Below, in pieces: positions 1 through 8,390 of a stretch of DNA of 26,387 nucleotides (its first letter is position 1; every line of letters begins with the position of its first letter). The stretch comes from Mariprofundus sp. (GTDB lineage Bacteria > Pseudomonadota > Zetaproteobacteria > Mariprofundales > Mariprofundaceae): positions 1 to 26,387 of the forward strand of contig JAUZQI010000160.1 in assembly GCA_030951095.1 (NCBI GenBank), read 5' to 3'. The notes beneath the pieces were generated by a model. It was not told the DNA's origin. It saw only the letters and a list, made by a program, of their open reading frames with translations, and did not search any database. The position numbers and the translations under genes were made by a program.

Positions 1-1
1 G

Positions 2-1738
2 CATGCTGCCCAGATGATCAACGGGTCGGGTGGCTGGCCGTTGAATTTGCTGCTGACCCCGAACAAAAAACCGTTTTACGCAGCTACTTATTTACCCAAA
101 GACAGTCGTTTCGGTCGAATCGGCCTGATCGAGTTGGGCAACCGAATCGGTGAGATGTGGCAGCATGATCGGGGCCGCATTGAAGATTCAGCCGAATCCA
201 TCGGTTCAGCTTTAACGCGCAGTATCGATATGGCCGCACCGGGTGATATGGATGCCGGACTTATTGATAAGGCATATAGGAATACTGCTCAAAGCTTTGA
301 TATCAGTCATGGCGGATTCGGAGGGGCACCCAAATTCCCTACAGCGCAACGATTACTATTTATGCTGCGCTACGGCACGCTCAAGAATAAGCCGAACGCA
401 ACCACCATGGTGGAGAAAACACTGATTGCCATGCAACGCGGCGGTATTCACGATCAACTGGGCGGCGGTTTTCATCGTTATTCAACCGATGCCAACTGGT
501 TATTGCCCCATTTTGAGAAAATGCTCTACGACCAGGCTATGTTGATGATGGCCTATACCGAAGGCTGGCTGGCCACCGGCAACAGGAGTTTTGCTGCTAC
601 TGCGCGTGATATTGCCGAATACCTGTTGCGGGATATGCGCGATGAGGGTGGCGCATTCTACTCAGCCGAAGATGCCGACTCGGAAGGCGAAGAAGGGAAG
701 TTCTACGTTTGGTCTGCTGAGGAAATTCGCACGGTGCTTGGCAAACGTGCCGATGATTTTATGCATGCCTATGGCGTGGAAAAAGCAGGTAACTTTTCTG
801 ATGAGGCTACACATCACAAAACCGGAGCCAATATTCTACATCGTTCCGATGCGATTGATCTGGCTGGCTTTGCATCAGACAGGGAAAAAATGCTGGCGGT
901 TCGTGACCGGCGCATTCGTCCGTTCCGTGATGACAAGGTATTAACGGACTGGAACGGGATGGTTGTCGCTGCACTGGCATTTGCCGGCAGGGCACTCGAC
1001 GAGCCCCGTTATGTGCAGGCGGCAGCCAAAGCAGCTGATTTTATTTTGATCCGTTTGCACGATGAAAAAGGCGAGTTGTTGCATCGCTGGCGTGCAGGCA
1101 AGACAGCGATTCCAGCTCAGCTGGAGGATTATACCTCTATAGTTTGGGGGCTAACTGAATTGTATGAAGCCAGCTTTGAAGCACGCTGGCTGGCTGAGGC
1201 ACTGAAGCTGAACAGAATCATGTTGAGTCGATTCAAGGGCAAGGATGGCGGTCTTTATCAAACCGGCCAGAGTGACGAACTGATTGCGCGGCCAATGGAA
1301 ATATTCGATAGCGCATTACCCTCCGGCAATGCCGTTGCCATGCACAATCTGTTACACCTGTCGCGCTTGACCGGCGATGCCAAACTGGCTGCCGAGGCGG
1401 CGGCTATCGCGGATCATTTTGCCGGTACCGCAGAACGGGCACCAAGTGGTGTATTGCATCTGCTATCCGCCGTGCTGATGGCTGAAAGCACAAGCCATGA
1501 AATTGTACTGGTCGGCGATAGAGACTCGGCAGAAGCAGAAAAAATGCTGCAAATTATTCGTCGGCACTACTATCCCAACACAGTCGTATTATGGCACGAC
1601 ACACAGATTGAGAAGTTGGCGCCGTTCACCAAAGGCCAGAAAGCCATGGGTGGCAAAGTGACTGCGTATGTGTGTGAGAACTTCCAGTGCAACTTGCCAG
1701 TTTACAGCACGGCTGCATTAGAGAAGCTGCTGAACTGA
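2..1738 (+). CDS. Thioredoxin-domain protein, YyaL/SSP411 (DUF255) family, 5' partial
   Basis: The gene lacks its start: the reading frame is open to the first base of the window (codons before Met-14 read H-A-A-Q). The visible 578 residues are the C-terminal part of the roughly 680-residue YyaL/SSP411 family; the N-terminal thioredoxin-like fold with its CxxC-type motif would lie upstream. What remains starts in the family's GSGGWPLN segment and continues through GGFGGAPKFP, the HDQLGGGFHRYSTD and PHFEKMLYDQA stretch, YSAEDADSEG and LTDWNGMV, all hallmarks of the all-helical glycosidase-like (six-hairpin) domain. The precise biochemical role of the family is not settled; a redox or sugar-related function has been suggested from the fold. 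It ends 18 bp before the convergent mscS gene, and I see no strong terminator between them. Family assignment is firm, function is not. Confidence 0.9.
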   Translation, partial: HAAQMINGSGGWPLNLLLTPNKKPFYAATYLPKDSRFGRIGLIELGNRIGEMWQHDRGRIEDSAESIGSALTRSIDMAAPGDMDAGLIDKAYRNTAQSFDISHGGFGGAPKFPTAQRLLFMLRYGTLKNKPNATTMVEKTLIAMQRGGIHDQLGGGFHRYSTDANWLLPHFEKMLYDQAMLMMAYTEGWLATGNRSFAATARDIAEYLLRDMRDEGGAFYSAEDADSEGEEGKFYVWSAEEIRTVLGKRADDFMHAYGVEKAGNFSDEATHHKTGANILHRSDAIDLAGFASDREKMLAVRDRRIRPFRDDKVLTDWNGMVVAALAFAGRALDEPRYVQAAAKAADFILIRLHDEKGELLHRWRAGKTAIPAQLEDYTSIVWGLTELYEASFEARWLAEALKLNRIMLSRFKGKDGGLYQTGQSDELIARPMEIFDSALPSGNAVAMHNLLHLSRLTGDAKLAAEAAAIADHFAGTAERAPSGVLHLLSAVLMAESTSHEIVLVGDRDSAEAEKMLQIIRRHYYPNTVVLWHDTQIEKLAPFTKGQKAMGGKVTAYVCENFQCNLPVYSTAALEKLLN

Positions 1739-1756
1739 TAAGGTTTGGCACACCAG

Positions 1757-2575
1757 TCACTCCGGCTTATCGAGGTGTATATCCATCTGCGGGTAGGGAA
1801 TCGAGATGCCGGCATCATCAAAGGCCAGTTTTATTTTTTCGGTGACATCATAAAGCACAGCCCAGTAATCACCTGAGTTCACCCACGGGCGAACATTGAA
1901 ATTGACACTGGAATCAGCCAGTTCCGCGACGGCAATCAATGGAGCAGGTTCTTTGAATACGCGGGTATCGGCTTCAAGAATGAACTGCATGATTTCTTTG
2001 GCCTTGCGAATATCATCGTTATAACCGATGCCGAACACCATATCGATGCGACGGGTATCGCGGGCGGAGTTGTTGGTAATGGTGCCATCGTAAATGGCAC
2101 CATTGGGTATAATGATTTCGCGATTGTCGCCTGTTTTAAGGCGGGTGCTGAATATACCGATTTCTTCTACTACGCCGGAAACGCCGGCAGCTTCAATAAA
2201 ATGGCCGACTTTGAACGGGCGGAATACAATAAGCAGAACACCGGACGCGAAATTCTGCAATGAGCCTTGCAGTGCCAGACCGACAGCAAGTCCTGCTGCA
2301 CCAAGCAATGCAATAAAAGAGGTGGTATCGACACCGAGTTGATCGAGAGATGCGATAATAATAAACAGCAGTAGCAGAGCGTTGAGGATGGAATGCACGA
2401 AACTGATCAGCATCGAGTCCATTCGAGCCTTGTTGAGCATCTTGTCGACGACATTCAACAGGATGCCGGCAACCCAGCGACCGATGATAAATATTGCGAT
2501 AGCCATGGCTATATTGATAGCCCATGGAATGATGTAGATATTGATCAATTCCTGAATGTTCGTTGACTCTATCAT
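1757..2575 (-). CDS. mscS: Small-conductance mechanosensitive ion channel (MscS family)
   Basis: A 272-residue MscS-type channel, close to the 286 residues of the E. coli protein. It opens under membrane tension and releases solutes during hypo-osmotic shock. Three N-terminal membrane segments are visible (roughly residues 15-40, 57-80, 85-112). The third is the Gly/Ala-rich pore helix (LGAAGLAVGLALQGSLQNFA) followed by the typical LLIVFRPF and the beta domain containing VVEEIGIFSTRL and IPNGAI. The C-terminal alpha/beta part ends in ISIPYPQMDIH. I chose the ATG at 2575 because GGGAG lies 7 nt before it and the protein then begins like other MscS proteins; the longer frame to 2671 would run into the upstream gene. 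It lies 28 bp after the SDR stop on the same strand, so the two are probably cotranscribed. Confidence 0.92.
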   Translation of the reverse strand: MIESTNIQELINIYIIPWAINIAMAIAIFIIGRWVAGILLNVVDKMLNKARMDSMLISFVHSILNALLLLFIIIASLDQLGVDTTSFIALLGAAGLAVGLALQGSLQNFASGVLLIVFRPFKVGHFIEAAGVSGVVEEIGIFSTRLKTGDNREIIIPNGAIYDGTITNNSARDTRRIDMVFGIGYNDDIRKAKEIMQFILEADTRVFKEPAPLIAVAELADSSVNFNVRPWVNSGDYWAVLYDVTEKIKLAFDDAGISIPYPQMDIHLDKPE

Positions 2576-2603
2576 GTGCTTCTCCCGCTCCCATTGAAAT
2601 AGA

Positions 2604-3272
2604 TTAATATGGCACAACCCTACCATCAAAGGCAATGAATTCACCTGCAGCATAACTTTGTGCGTTGGCAATGACCTGTGTCAGACCGGCCACCGATGTT
2701 TCGACATCAACCAGCCCTGTCTGATGTGTCATATCTGTCTGTACCCAACCCGGATGCAGGGTAATGACGTGTACGCCGAACGGTGCCAGATCCACGGCCA
2801 TTGATTTGGATACAATCACCAGTCCGGCCTTGGCAGCGCGGTAGGCATAGGTGCCGCCGCTGGTGTTATCTGCACTGGAACCCATTTTTGAGCTGATATT
2901 GGCAATGACACCTTTGGAAGCAACCACACGGCTTTTTAGCCGTTGCACCACTCGAAGTGGGCCAGTACAATCCACATTAAACACCTCATGCATGGCACGC
3001 GTTGTGATATTCTCAAGTGACTGTCCGTCTTTTTCGGGCCCGTAGATGCCGGCATTGTTGATCAGTATATCAATCGAATCGGGCAACTCGCCAAGCGGGC
3101 CGTCATCTGTAGCAATATCCCACTTCACGGTATACAGGTGGCGGGCATGAATATCGCCAAGCTTACCCGGATCAGAGCGATAACAAGCCCAGACTGAATC
3201 CCCTTTAGACAGATAGTGCCGGACAAAACCAAGACCTATGCCACGATTGGCACCTGTGATAAGTATGTTCAT
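2604..3272 (-). CDS. SDR family oxidoreductase (classical short-chain dehydrogenase)
   Basis: A 222-residue Rossmann-fold short-chain dehydrogenase/reductase. The cofactor motif TGANRGIG is at residues 7-14, the NNAG motif near residue 74, the catalytic Ser in ANISSKMGS and the YxxxK pair in YAYRAAKAG. The PGWVQTDM segment after the active site is typical of small CsgA/C-factor-like SDRs. The Asn/Arg after the glycine motif suggests NADP(H), but the substrate cannot be read from sequence. The ATG at 3272 is preceded by GGAGG with 5-nt spacing; longer in-frame extensions lie in the divergent promoter region and are unlikely. The gene is transcribed toward mscS and is divergent from the NusG-II-domain gene, with only 64 bp between the two starts. 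Confidence 0.9.
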   Translation of the reverse strand: MNILITGANRGIGLGFVRHYLSKGDSVWACYRSDPGKLGDIHARHLYTVKWDIATDDGPLGELPDSIDILINNAGIYGPEKDGQSLENITTRAMHEVFNVDCTGPLRVVQRLKSRVVASKGVIANISSKMGSSADNTSGGTYAYRAAKAGLVIVSKSMAVDLAPFGVHVITLHPGWVQTDMTHQTGLVDVETSVAGLTQVIANAQSYAAGEFIAFDGRVVPY

Positions 3273-3336
3273 GTTGCCTCCACTGTTAGTGTTGCCACAT
3301 GCCAAGCCTAAATGCCATCTACTGCTGCGCCAAATC

Positions 3337-3732
3337 ATGTTTGAGTTCCTGAAGGGAACATGGACAGACCGTGTTTTGCTGCTGGTTTCACTGGTGGCCA
3401 TTGTGGCTGGCTGGATAATGATTCAGGCCTATGTTTCGTCGGGGCCACCGATGGCCGAAATTTATCATGCCGATACACTGGTAGCGACTTATCGGTTGCC
3501 GCAAAAGGGCGAGCCGCCGATCCATTTACAGGTTGAGGGTGAGTTGGGTATGTCCGAAATCGTGATTAATGAACAGGGTGCGCGTATAGCCTCCTCGCCA
3601 TGTGCATCGCAACGCTGTGTGTTGTCAGGCCCGCATCGACATGCAGGCGATATGGTTGCCTGTGTGCCGAACCGGATTCTGATTGCCCTGCGCGGGCATG
3701 CTGAATCCGGTTTTGATGCAATTGTTGAATAG
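3337..3732 (+). CDS. NusG domain II-containing protein (membrane-anchored)
   Basis: A 131-residue protein with one N-terminal membrane segment (about residues 12-30, LLLVSLVAIVAGWIMI) and an exported domain of the NusG-II type. The domain features are IYHADTLVATYRL, the IVINEQGARIASSPC strand pair and the CVPNRILIAL end. The pattern SSPCASQRCV has two cysteines six residues apart, usual in this family. Such proteins are commonly encoded directly before a Gx transporter, as here (stop and next start 17 bp apart), and near ApbE-type flavin transfer genes; the molecular role is unknown. Start choice: the ATG at 3337 is the first before the hydrophobic helix, although no strong Shine-Dalgarno sequence is visible. 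First gene of the 3337-8126 operon. Confidence 0.8.
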   Translation: MFEFLKGTWTDRVLLLVSLVAIVAGWIMIQAYVSSGPPMAEIYHADTLVATYRLPQKGEPPIHLQVEGELGMSEIVINEQGARIASSPCASQRCVLSGPHRHAGDMVACVPNRILIALRGHAESGFDAIVE

Positions 3733-3749
3733 TTGTGAAAAAATAAGCC

Positions 3750-4298
3750 ATGAAACAGATGACGTTATCACGCCCGTCGCTGCCGGAGCTGGAATCAAAA
3801 TCGCGCTGGCTGGCCCTGTTGATGCTGGCTATTGGTCTGCACGTATTCGAAGCTTCGCTACCTAGCCTTGGGCCATGGTTTAAGCCGGGACTGGCTAATC
3901 TGGTAACCCTGTTGGCATTGGTACTGATGGGGCAGAGAGCGGCTGTATCGCTGGCTATAGGTCGGGTGATCGTTGGCAGTTTTTTTATCGGTACGCTGTT
4001 TACCCCGACGTTTATGATCAGCATGGCCGGAGGTTTGACTGCGGCGCTGGTGATGATTGCAGCATGGCGATGGATTCCGGCTATCAGTCTGATTGGTGTC
4101 AGTTTGCTGGGCGCACTTGCCCATATGCTGGCCCAGTTTGTGACAGTTGAATTTTTATTCATTCAGCAGGCTGCTCTTTATTATGCTCTGCCGCCGCTGC
4201 TTGTGCTCTCCTGTATCAGTGGCTGGATTAACGGTGCACTGGCAGGGTATATTGCCGGGCACTTGGATAATAAAAAAGACAGCCATGAGAAAATTTAA
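3750..4298 (+). CDS. Gx transporter family membrane protein
   Basis: A 182-residue, very hydrophobic protein with five to six membrane segments. It belongs to the Gx transporter family (often named heptaprenyl diphosphate synthase component I-like, a label that probably does not describe its function). The diagnostic region is FEASLPSLGPWFKPGLANLVTL at residues 33-54, where the G-L-A-N element lies between helices, followed by GRVIVGSFFIGTL. It resembles small S-component-like carriers, so uptake of a small hydrophobic or vitamin-like compound is a reasonable guess, no more. It follows the NusG-II gene by 17 bp, a conserved pairing, and overlaps tonB by 14 bp. An alternative start is the ATG three codons downstream. 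Confidence 0.82.
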   Translation: MKQMTLSRPSLPELESKSRWLALLMLAIGLHVFEASLPSLGPWFKPGLANLVTLLALVLMGQRAAVSLAIGRVIVGSFFIGTLFTPTFMISMAGGLTAALVMIAAWRWIPAISLIGVSLLGALAHMLAQFVTVEFLFIQQAALYYALPPLLVLSCISGWINGALAGYIAGHLDNKKDSHEKI

Positions 4299-5196
4299 CA
4301 TCAAACCCCAACAGCAGCGTTTCAGCTTCTCGTTCGCAGCCTCTCTGGTTGTTCATATCCTGTTGGCTGTGTTGATCACAATGGCGGAAAACGAGAAACC
4401 CCTGCCGAAAAAAGAACAGCCGCAGATCATGGATGTGACGCTGCTGGATGATAAAAAGAAACAGGTCAAAAAACCGGTTAAAGATGCCCGAACCATGGCC
4501 AACCAGAATGCCATTGGCAGTAGCAGTAATGCACAGGACAGGCTTACCCGGCAGGCCAGAGCGCCTATGCCCGGGCTGCCACACAAGCCCAGGCCTGCTG
4601 TCCCGAGCCAACCCAAAACGCCATCCCCGACACCTTCCAAACCGCAACGCACGCGTATGCTGGCCAAGCGCGGCCCTGAGCCAGACAGCTCGAAAACCAG
4701 CAAGAAACATGAACCGGTCAAACATAAAAAACGGGTGAAACCGAAGAAGCCGGTACTGTTATCAAAGCTGATGCCATCATCAGCGCAGTTATCGCAGCTA
4801 TCGCGAGATTTTGAGCGTGAGCGGCGCATGAAACAGAAATTTAACCGTGAAGCCGATATTCCGATCAATACCAGGGAGGTCAAATATGCACCTTATGCAC
4901 ATGCGCTGGTGCGGGCGCTGGAAGAACAATGGCGACCGGGTCAGGCAAGATATAATGAATTTCCGGCTGATGCCCGACAGGCACTGATAAAACTGACTAT
5001 TGAGCATGATGGCTCATTGGGTGGCGTGGAAATTTTGCGCCCGAGTCCGATTCCGGAAATCAATGAAAGTGCCATTGAGGCAATTCGTGCTGCTGCGCCG
5101 TTTAAGGTATTACCAACTGCATGGGGACTGGATCGGGTCAGTTTCTATCTCACGTTTGAAGTGGTTGAGGATCGTTTTGTCTTCCGCCCGATGTAG
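4285..5196 (+). CDS. tonB: TonB-family energy transducer
   Basis: A 303-residue TonB-type protein linking the inner-membrane proton-motive force to outer-membrane receptors. One membrane anchor is seen at about residues 12-32 (SFAASLVVHILLAVLITM, with the His of the SxxxH-type motif). It is followed by a long Pro/Lys-rich periplasmic linker (about residues 33-190), then a TonB C-terminal domain ending IPEINESAIEAIRAAAPF and FYLTFEV. The start at 4285 overlaps the Gx gene stop by 14 bp and places the anchor at the expected distance; an upstream in-frame extension lies wholly within the Gx gene. No exbB or exbD is present in the window, so the partner motor proteins must be encoded elsewhere. 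The stop overlaps the inferred mutY start by 20 bp. Confidence 0.88.
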   Translation: MRKFNIKPQQQRFSFSFAASLVVHILLAVLITMAENEKPLPKKEQPQIMDVTLLDDKKKQVKKPVKDARTMANQNAIGSSSNAQDRLTRQARAPMPGLPHKPRPAVPSQPKTPSPTPSKPQRTRMLAKRGPEPDSSKTSKKHEPVKHKKRVKPKKPVLLSKLMPSSAQLSQLSRDFERERRMKQKFNREADIPINTREVKYAPYAHALVRALEEQWRPGQARYNEFPADARQALIKLTIEHDGSLGGVEILRPSPIPEINESAIEAIRAAAPFKVLPTAWGLDRVSFYLTFEVVEDRFVFRPM

Positions 5197-6130
5197 GTCT
5201 TTATTAAGCTGGTATCAGGTTAACGCCCGAGGGTTACCTTGGCGTGAAACAGATGAGCCTTACAAAATATGGATTTCAGAAATCATGCTGCAGCAAACAC
5301 AGGTCAAAACCGTGCTGCCCCGGTTTAAGGCATGGTTTGAAACTTTCCCGACCATTGCAACTCTGGCAGCTGCAACAACAGATGATGTGCTAAAGGCATG
5401 GGAGGGACTGGGTTATTATCGTCGTGCTCGCTTTATCCATCAGGCAGCGCAAAACATTATTTTTGACCATCACAGCAGGTTCCCTTCCACGTTCGAGGCT
5501 ATCATGGCCCTGCCCGGCATTGGTCGTTCGACAGCCGGGGCGATTTCTTCCTTCTGTTTCGGAACAGGCACACCTGTGCTTGATGGTAATGTGAAGCGGG
5601 TACTGAAGCGCTGGCATGGAAGGCCGGAAGTGTCAGACAAACAACTGTGGTTACTGGCGCAGCAGGCGCTTGATGGATCCGGCGACCCGGCCAGCTGGAA
5701 TCAGGCCATGATGGAACTGGGGGCCATTGTATGTTCTGCCAAATTCGCTGATTGTGATGCTTGCCCGGTGCGTGCATGTTGTGCTTCAGCCTTTCAAGTT
5801 GTTTATGCCGCTGAATCTCGCAAGACCCTACCGGTTCGAAATGTTCATTGGCAGGTACATCTGCACACCTGTCCGGAAAAGGGTATCTGGCTGACCCGTC
5901 GTCCGGATTCAGGCATTTGGGCAGGGCTGTGGACGCCACCGATTGTTGAGCTTGAACGTGCGCCGGATGCTGCTCCGACATATATCCACCAACTCACCCA
6001 CAGACGCCTTTACCTTTATCCACTGGCTTCAGAACACAGCCCGCAAGGAGAAGGGCGCTGGGTACAATCTATTGAAAGGTATGCCTTGCCTACGGGTATT
6101 CATCGTTTACTGGAAAAGGTGATTGGATGA
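5177..6130 (+). CDS. mutY: A/G-specific adenine DNA glycosylase MutY
   Basis: Removes adenine mispaired with 8-oxoguanine. The helix-hairpin-helix glycosylase core holds Glu-35 (in SEIMLQQTQ) and Asp-136 (in LDGNVKRVL), equivalents of E. coli Glu-37 and Asp-138. The [4Fe-4S] motif C-x6-C-x2-C-x5-C falls at residues 186-202. The C-terminal NUDIX-like recognition domain follows (WLTRRPDSGIWAGLW). No ATG or GTG occurs near the N-terminus in this frame. I propose TTG at 5177, because GAGG lies 6 nt upstream and the catalytic residues then sit only two positions from their E. coli numbering. The result is 317 residues, shorter at the C-terminus than the 350 of E. coli. The start overlaps tonB and the stop overlaps ggt (ATGA). 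Confidence 0.9.
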   Translation: MSSARCRSLLSWYQVNARGLPWRETDEPYKIWISEIMLQQTQVKTVLPRFKAWFETFPTIATLAAATTDDVLKAWEGLGYYRRARFIHQAAQNIIFDHHSRFPSTFEAIMALPGIGRSTAGAISSFCFGTGTPVLDGNVKRVLKRWHGRPEVSDKQLWLLAQQALDGSGDPASWNQAMMELGAIVCSAKFADCDACPVRACCASAFQVVYAAESRKTLPVRNVHWQVHLHTCPEKGIWLTRRPDSGIWAGLWTPPIVELERAPDAAPTYIHQLTHRRLYLYPLASEHSPQGEGRWVQSIERYALPTGIHRLLEKVIG

Positions 6131-7746
6131 AACGCTTGCTACTGTTCTGCTGTTTGCTGTTACCATCCATAGCTATAGCAGAGCATCCGCAGCAGGGCAT
6201 GGTGGTTGCAGCACAGTCGGAGGCCGCTCAGGCAGGCATTGAGATGCTGGAAAAAGGTGGCAATGCATTCGATGCCGCCGCTGCTACAGCGTTGGCGCTG
6301 GGTGTATTAGAGCCCGGCTCTTCCGGTATTGGCGGTGGCGGTTTTTTCCTGCTCTATATCGCCAAGGAAAAACGCTATGTGATGATTGATGCCCGTGAAA
6401 CTTCGCCAAAGCTGGCCGGGCATGGAGAAATATATCAGCAGCAGTCGAGTATCGATGGGCCGCAATCGGCAGGGGTGCCGGGGTTAATCGCGGGCATTGA
6501 TCATCTGGTCAGCCGATATGGTCATTTGAAACGTGCCCACGTGACACAACCGGCTATCCGGTTAGCGCGACAGGGATTCACCGTGTCGCCTCGTCTCAAA
6601 GACATGCTCGATTGGCGCGATAAGATTTTTAACGATTCGGCACGCCGGATATATTTGTCTGGCACAGTGATCAAGCAAGCTGCACTGGCTGATACGCTGG
6701 TCCGTTTTGCCAAAAACGGGGCAGAAGATTTCTATCGGGGTGAAACGGCGGGGCGTCTGGTGGCGGATATGAAGCGTGATGGCGGCTTGATTCGTGAAAC
6801 TGATCTTGCCGTTTATCAAGCCATTGAGAGGCAGCCGGTTGTTTTTGATTATCAGGGTTTCCATATTGTGTCGGCGGCACTGCCTTCTTCCGGCGGACTG
6901 ACGCTGGCGCATATATTCGGCCAGTTGAAAGATGATAATTTGAAATCATTGCATAAGGCAGATAGAGCTCACCTGCTCATCGAAACCATGAAACGCGCCT
7001 ACCGTGACCGTAATGCTCATCTGGGGGATGCCGATTTCATATCCATTCCGTCCGACTACCTGAATTCATCCCGGCTGAAAAAACTGCGAGATTCCATTCA
7101 TATGGACAAAGCAACGCCTGCCGGTGAATTAAAGGGATTTGCTGAACCCATTGGCGCCAGTGTGGATACCACCCATTTTTCCGTGGTTGATCGCGAGGGC
7201 AATATGGTTAGCGCTACGCTTTCCATCAACTACGGATTCGGCTCCGGTTACGTGTCGCCATCGACCGGCATTTTACTCAACGATGAAATGGATGATTTCG
7301 CCACCAAACCGGGTCAGCCCAATGCCTATGGTTTGGTGCAGGGCGTATCCAATGGCGTAGCACCGGGGAAACGCATGCTATCAAGTATGACCCCGACCTT
7401 TGTTATTGGCCCGAAACGAACGTTTATTGTCGGAACACCGGGAGGTTCGCGCATTATCTCGATGGTACTGCTTGCATCGCTTGGCTTTATAATGGATGAA
7501 TCACCGCCCGGACATTGGGTGAATACCCCGCGCTTTCATCACCAGTTCCTGCCCGATGTTGTGCAGTATGAAGCGGGGGCGTTTCCAGATTCAGTTGCCG
7601 CCAATCTTAAACGGCGTGGTCATCATCTGAAGTTGTTGAATCGGCGCTATGGTAATATGCAAGCGATTATGCTGGATCGAAACAGTGGCCACGTCACTGG
7701 GATAGTTGATAATCGCGGCGAAGGCTCGGCAGTTCCCAGCCAATGA
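6127..7746 (+). CDS. ggt: Gamma-glutamyltransferase (gamma-glutamyltranspeptidase)
   Basis: A 539-residue Ntn-hydrolase that cleaves the gamma-glutamyl bond of glutathione. Residues 1-19 are a signal peptide (hydrophobic core, AIA cleavage site), so the enzyme acts in the periplasm. The precursor cleaves itself before the nucleophile. The motif VDTTHFSVVD places this Thr at residue 348, giving a heavy chain of about 330 residues after export and a light chain of 192, both normal for the family. Other landmarks are GGNAFDAAAA, GIGGGGFFL, the RETSP substrate-binding segment and LLNDEMDDF. The start overlaps the mutY stop by 4 bp and the stop overlaps the VanZ-like gene by 4 bp, which suggests translational coupling. 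Its link to MutY may reflect oxidative-stress physiology, but this is only inferred. Confidence 0.95.
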   Translation: MKRLLLFCCLLLPSIAIAEHPQQGMVVAAQSEAAQAGIEMLEKGGNAFDAAAATALALGVLEPGSSGIGGGGFFLLYIAKEKRYVMIDARETSPKLAGHGEIYQQQSSIDGPQSAGVPGLIAGIDHLVSRYGHLKRAHVTQPAIRLARQGFTVSPRLKDMLDWRDKIFNDSARRIYLSGTVIKQAALADTLVRFAKNGAEDFYRGETAGRLVADMKRDGGLIRETDLAVYQAIERQPVVFDYQGFHIVSAALPSSGGLTLAHIFGQLKDDNLKSLHKADRAHLLIETMKRAYRDRNAHLGDADFISIPSDYLNSSRLKKLRDSIHMDKATPAGELKGFAEPIGASVDTTHFSVVDREGNMVSATLSINYGFGSGYVSPSTGILLNDEMDDFATKPGQPNAYGLVQGVSNGVAPGKRMLSSMTPTFVIGPKRTFIVGTPGGSRIISMVLLASLGFIMDESPPGHWVNTPRFHHQFLPDVVQYEAGAFPDSVAANLKRRGHHLKLLNRRYGNMQAIMLDRNSGHVTGIVDNRGEGSAVPSQ

Positions 7747-8126
7747 TGCCACTTCTCGATGTTATCAGGCGTTATTGGATGCAAGTTTCTGCATTTACAC
7801 TGGTGACAATTACTGCACTGTCGCTATGGCCATTGGCAACCCTTCCAGATGTACCTGGCAGCGATAAACTCCATCACTATCTTGCATATGCGGCGTTAAT
7901 GTTTCCGGCTGCATTACGCAGGCCCAGGAATTGGCTATGGATTGCCATGTTTTTTTTCACATGGAGCGGAGCCATCGAGCTGATTCAGCCGTATGTGAAT
8001 CGCTACGGCGAGTGGCTGGATTTAGCAGCCAATGCTGCAGGGTTATTTTCCGGTATGCTGCTGGTTTTACTCGTCAACCGCATTGCTTCAGTCCCGACCA
8101 TCAAGCAGCGATTTCCACGATTATAA
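7743..8126 (+). CDS. VanZ-like family membrane protein
   Basis: A 127-residue protein with four predicted membrane segments (about residues 15-32, 45-58, 66-84, 96-113). It shows the two family signatures: DKLHHYLAYAALMF, and the IELIQPYVNRYGEWLDLAANAAG region with its acidic residues after the third helix. VanZ-like proteins are widespread in Gram-negatives, and most have nothing to do with glycopeptide resistance; the function is unknown. The start ATG overlaps the ggt stop (ATGA), so it is the last gene of the six-gene operon beginning at 3337. About 70 bp downstream a transposed 162-bp element begins, and I see no separate terminator for the operon. Confidence 0.85.
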   Translation: MMPLLDVIRRYWMQVSAFTLVTITALSLWPLATLPDVPGSDKLHHYLAYAALMFPAALRRPRNWLWIAMFFFTWSGAIELIQPYVNRYGEWLDLAANAAGLFSGMLLVLLVNRIASVPTIKQRFPRL

Positions 8127-8198
8127 TTGCTATCGCCGGGTGTAATCTATTCCTCTGAGAGCATTCATTGGCACAGAATAAGCTACTTTATTGTCAAG

Positions 8199-8360
8199 GG
8201 AAGCGCTGATCAAACCATATGATTCATGATCCTGCATGTAAAATGAACGATTTCTTCGTTAAAGATTTGAGCCATAGCGGTGCTATGTCTTGCAATCTTT
8301 GTCTTGAACTCCTTCATTTCCCATTGCGGTCTCATCAAACCAGATTTAATCAGCACTTCC
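8199..8360 (-). mobile_element. MITE-like palindromic element, family A, copy 1 (162 bp)
   Basis: A 162-bp imperfect palindrome with terminal inverted repeats of the form GGAAGYGCTGATYAAA. It is flanked by the direct repeat CAAG at 8195-8198 and 8361-8364, a 4-bp target-site duplication. Its centre is the perfect hairpin CATAGC-GGT-GCTATG (8273-8287), exactly at the midpoint. The element matches the one at 15165-15324 along its whole length in the opposite orientation. It carries no gene of its own. It fills most of the 264-bp gap between the VanZ-like gene and the TerB-like gene and ends only 26 bp before the latter's duplication-to-start interval, so the promoter of that gene must be in or upstream of the element. 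Confidence 0.85.
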
Positions 8361-8390
8361 CAAGCGGGTAGCGGCCATTATGCTTGAGGC

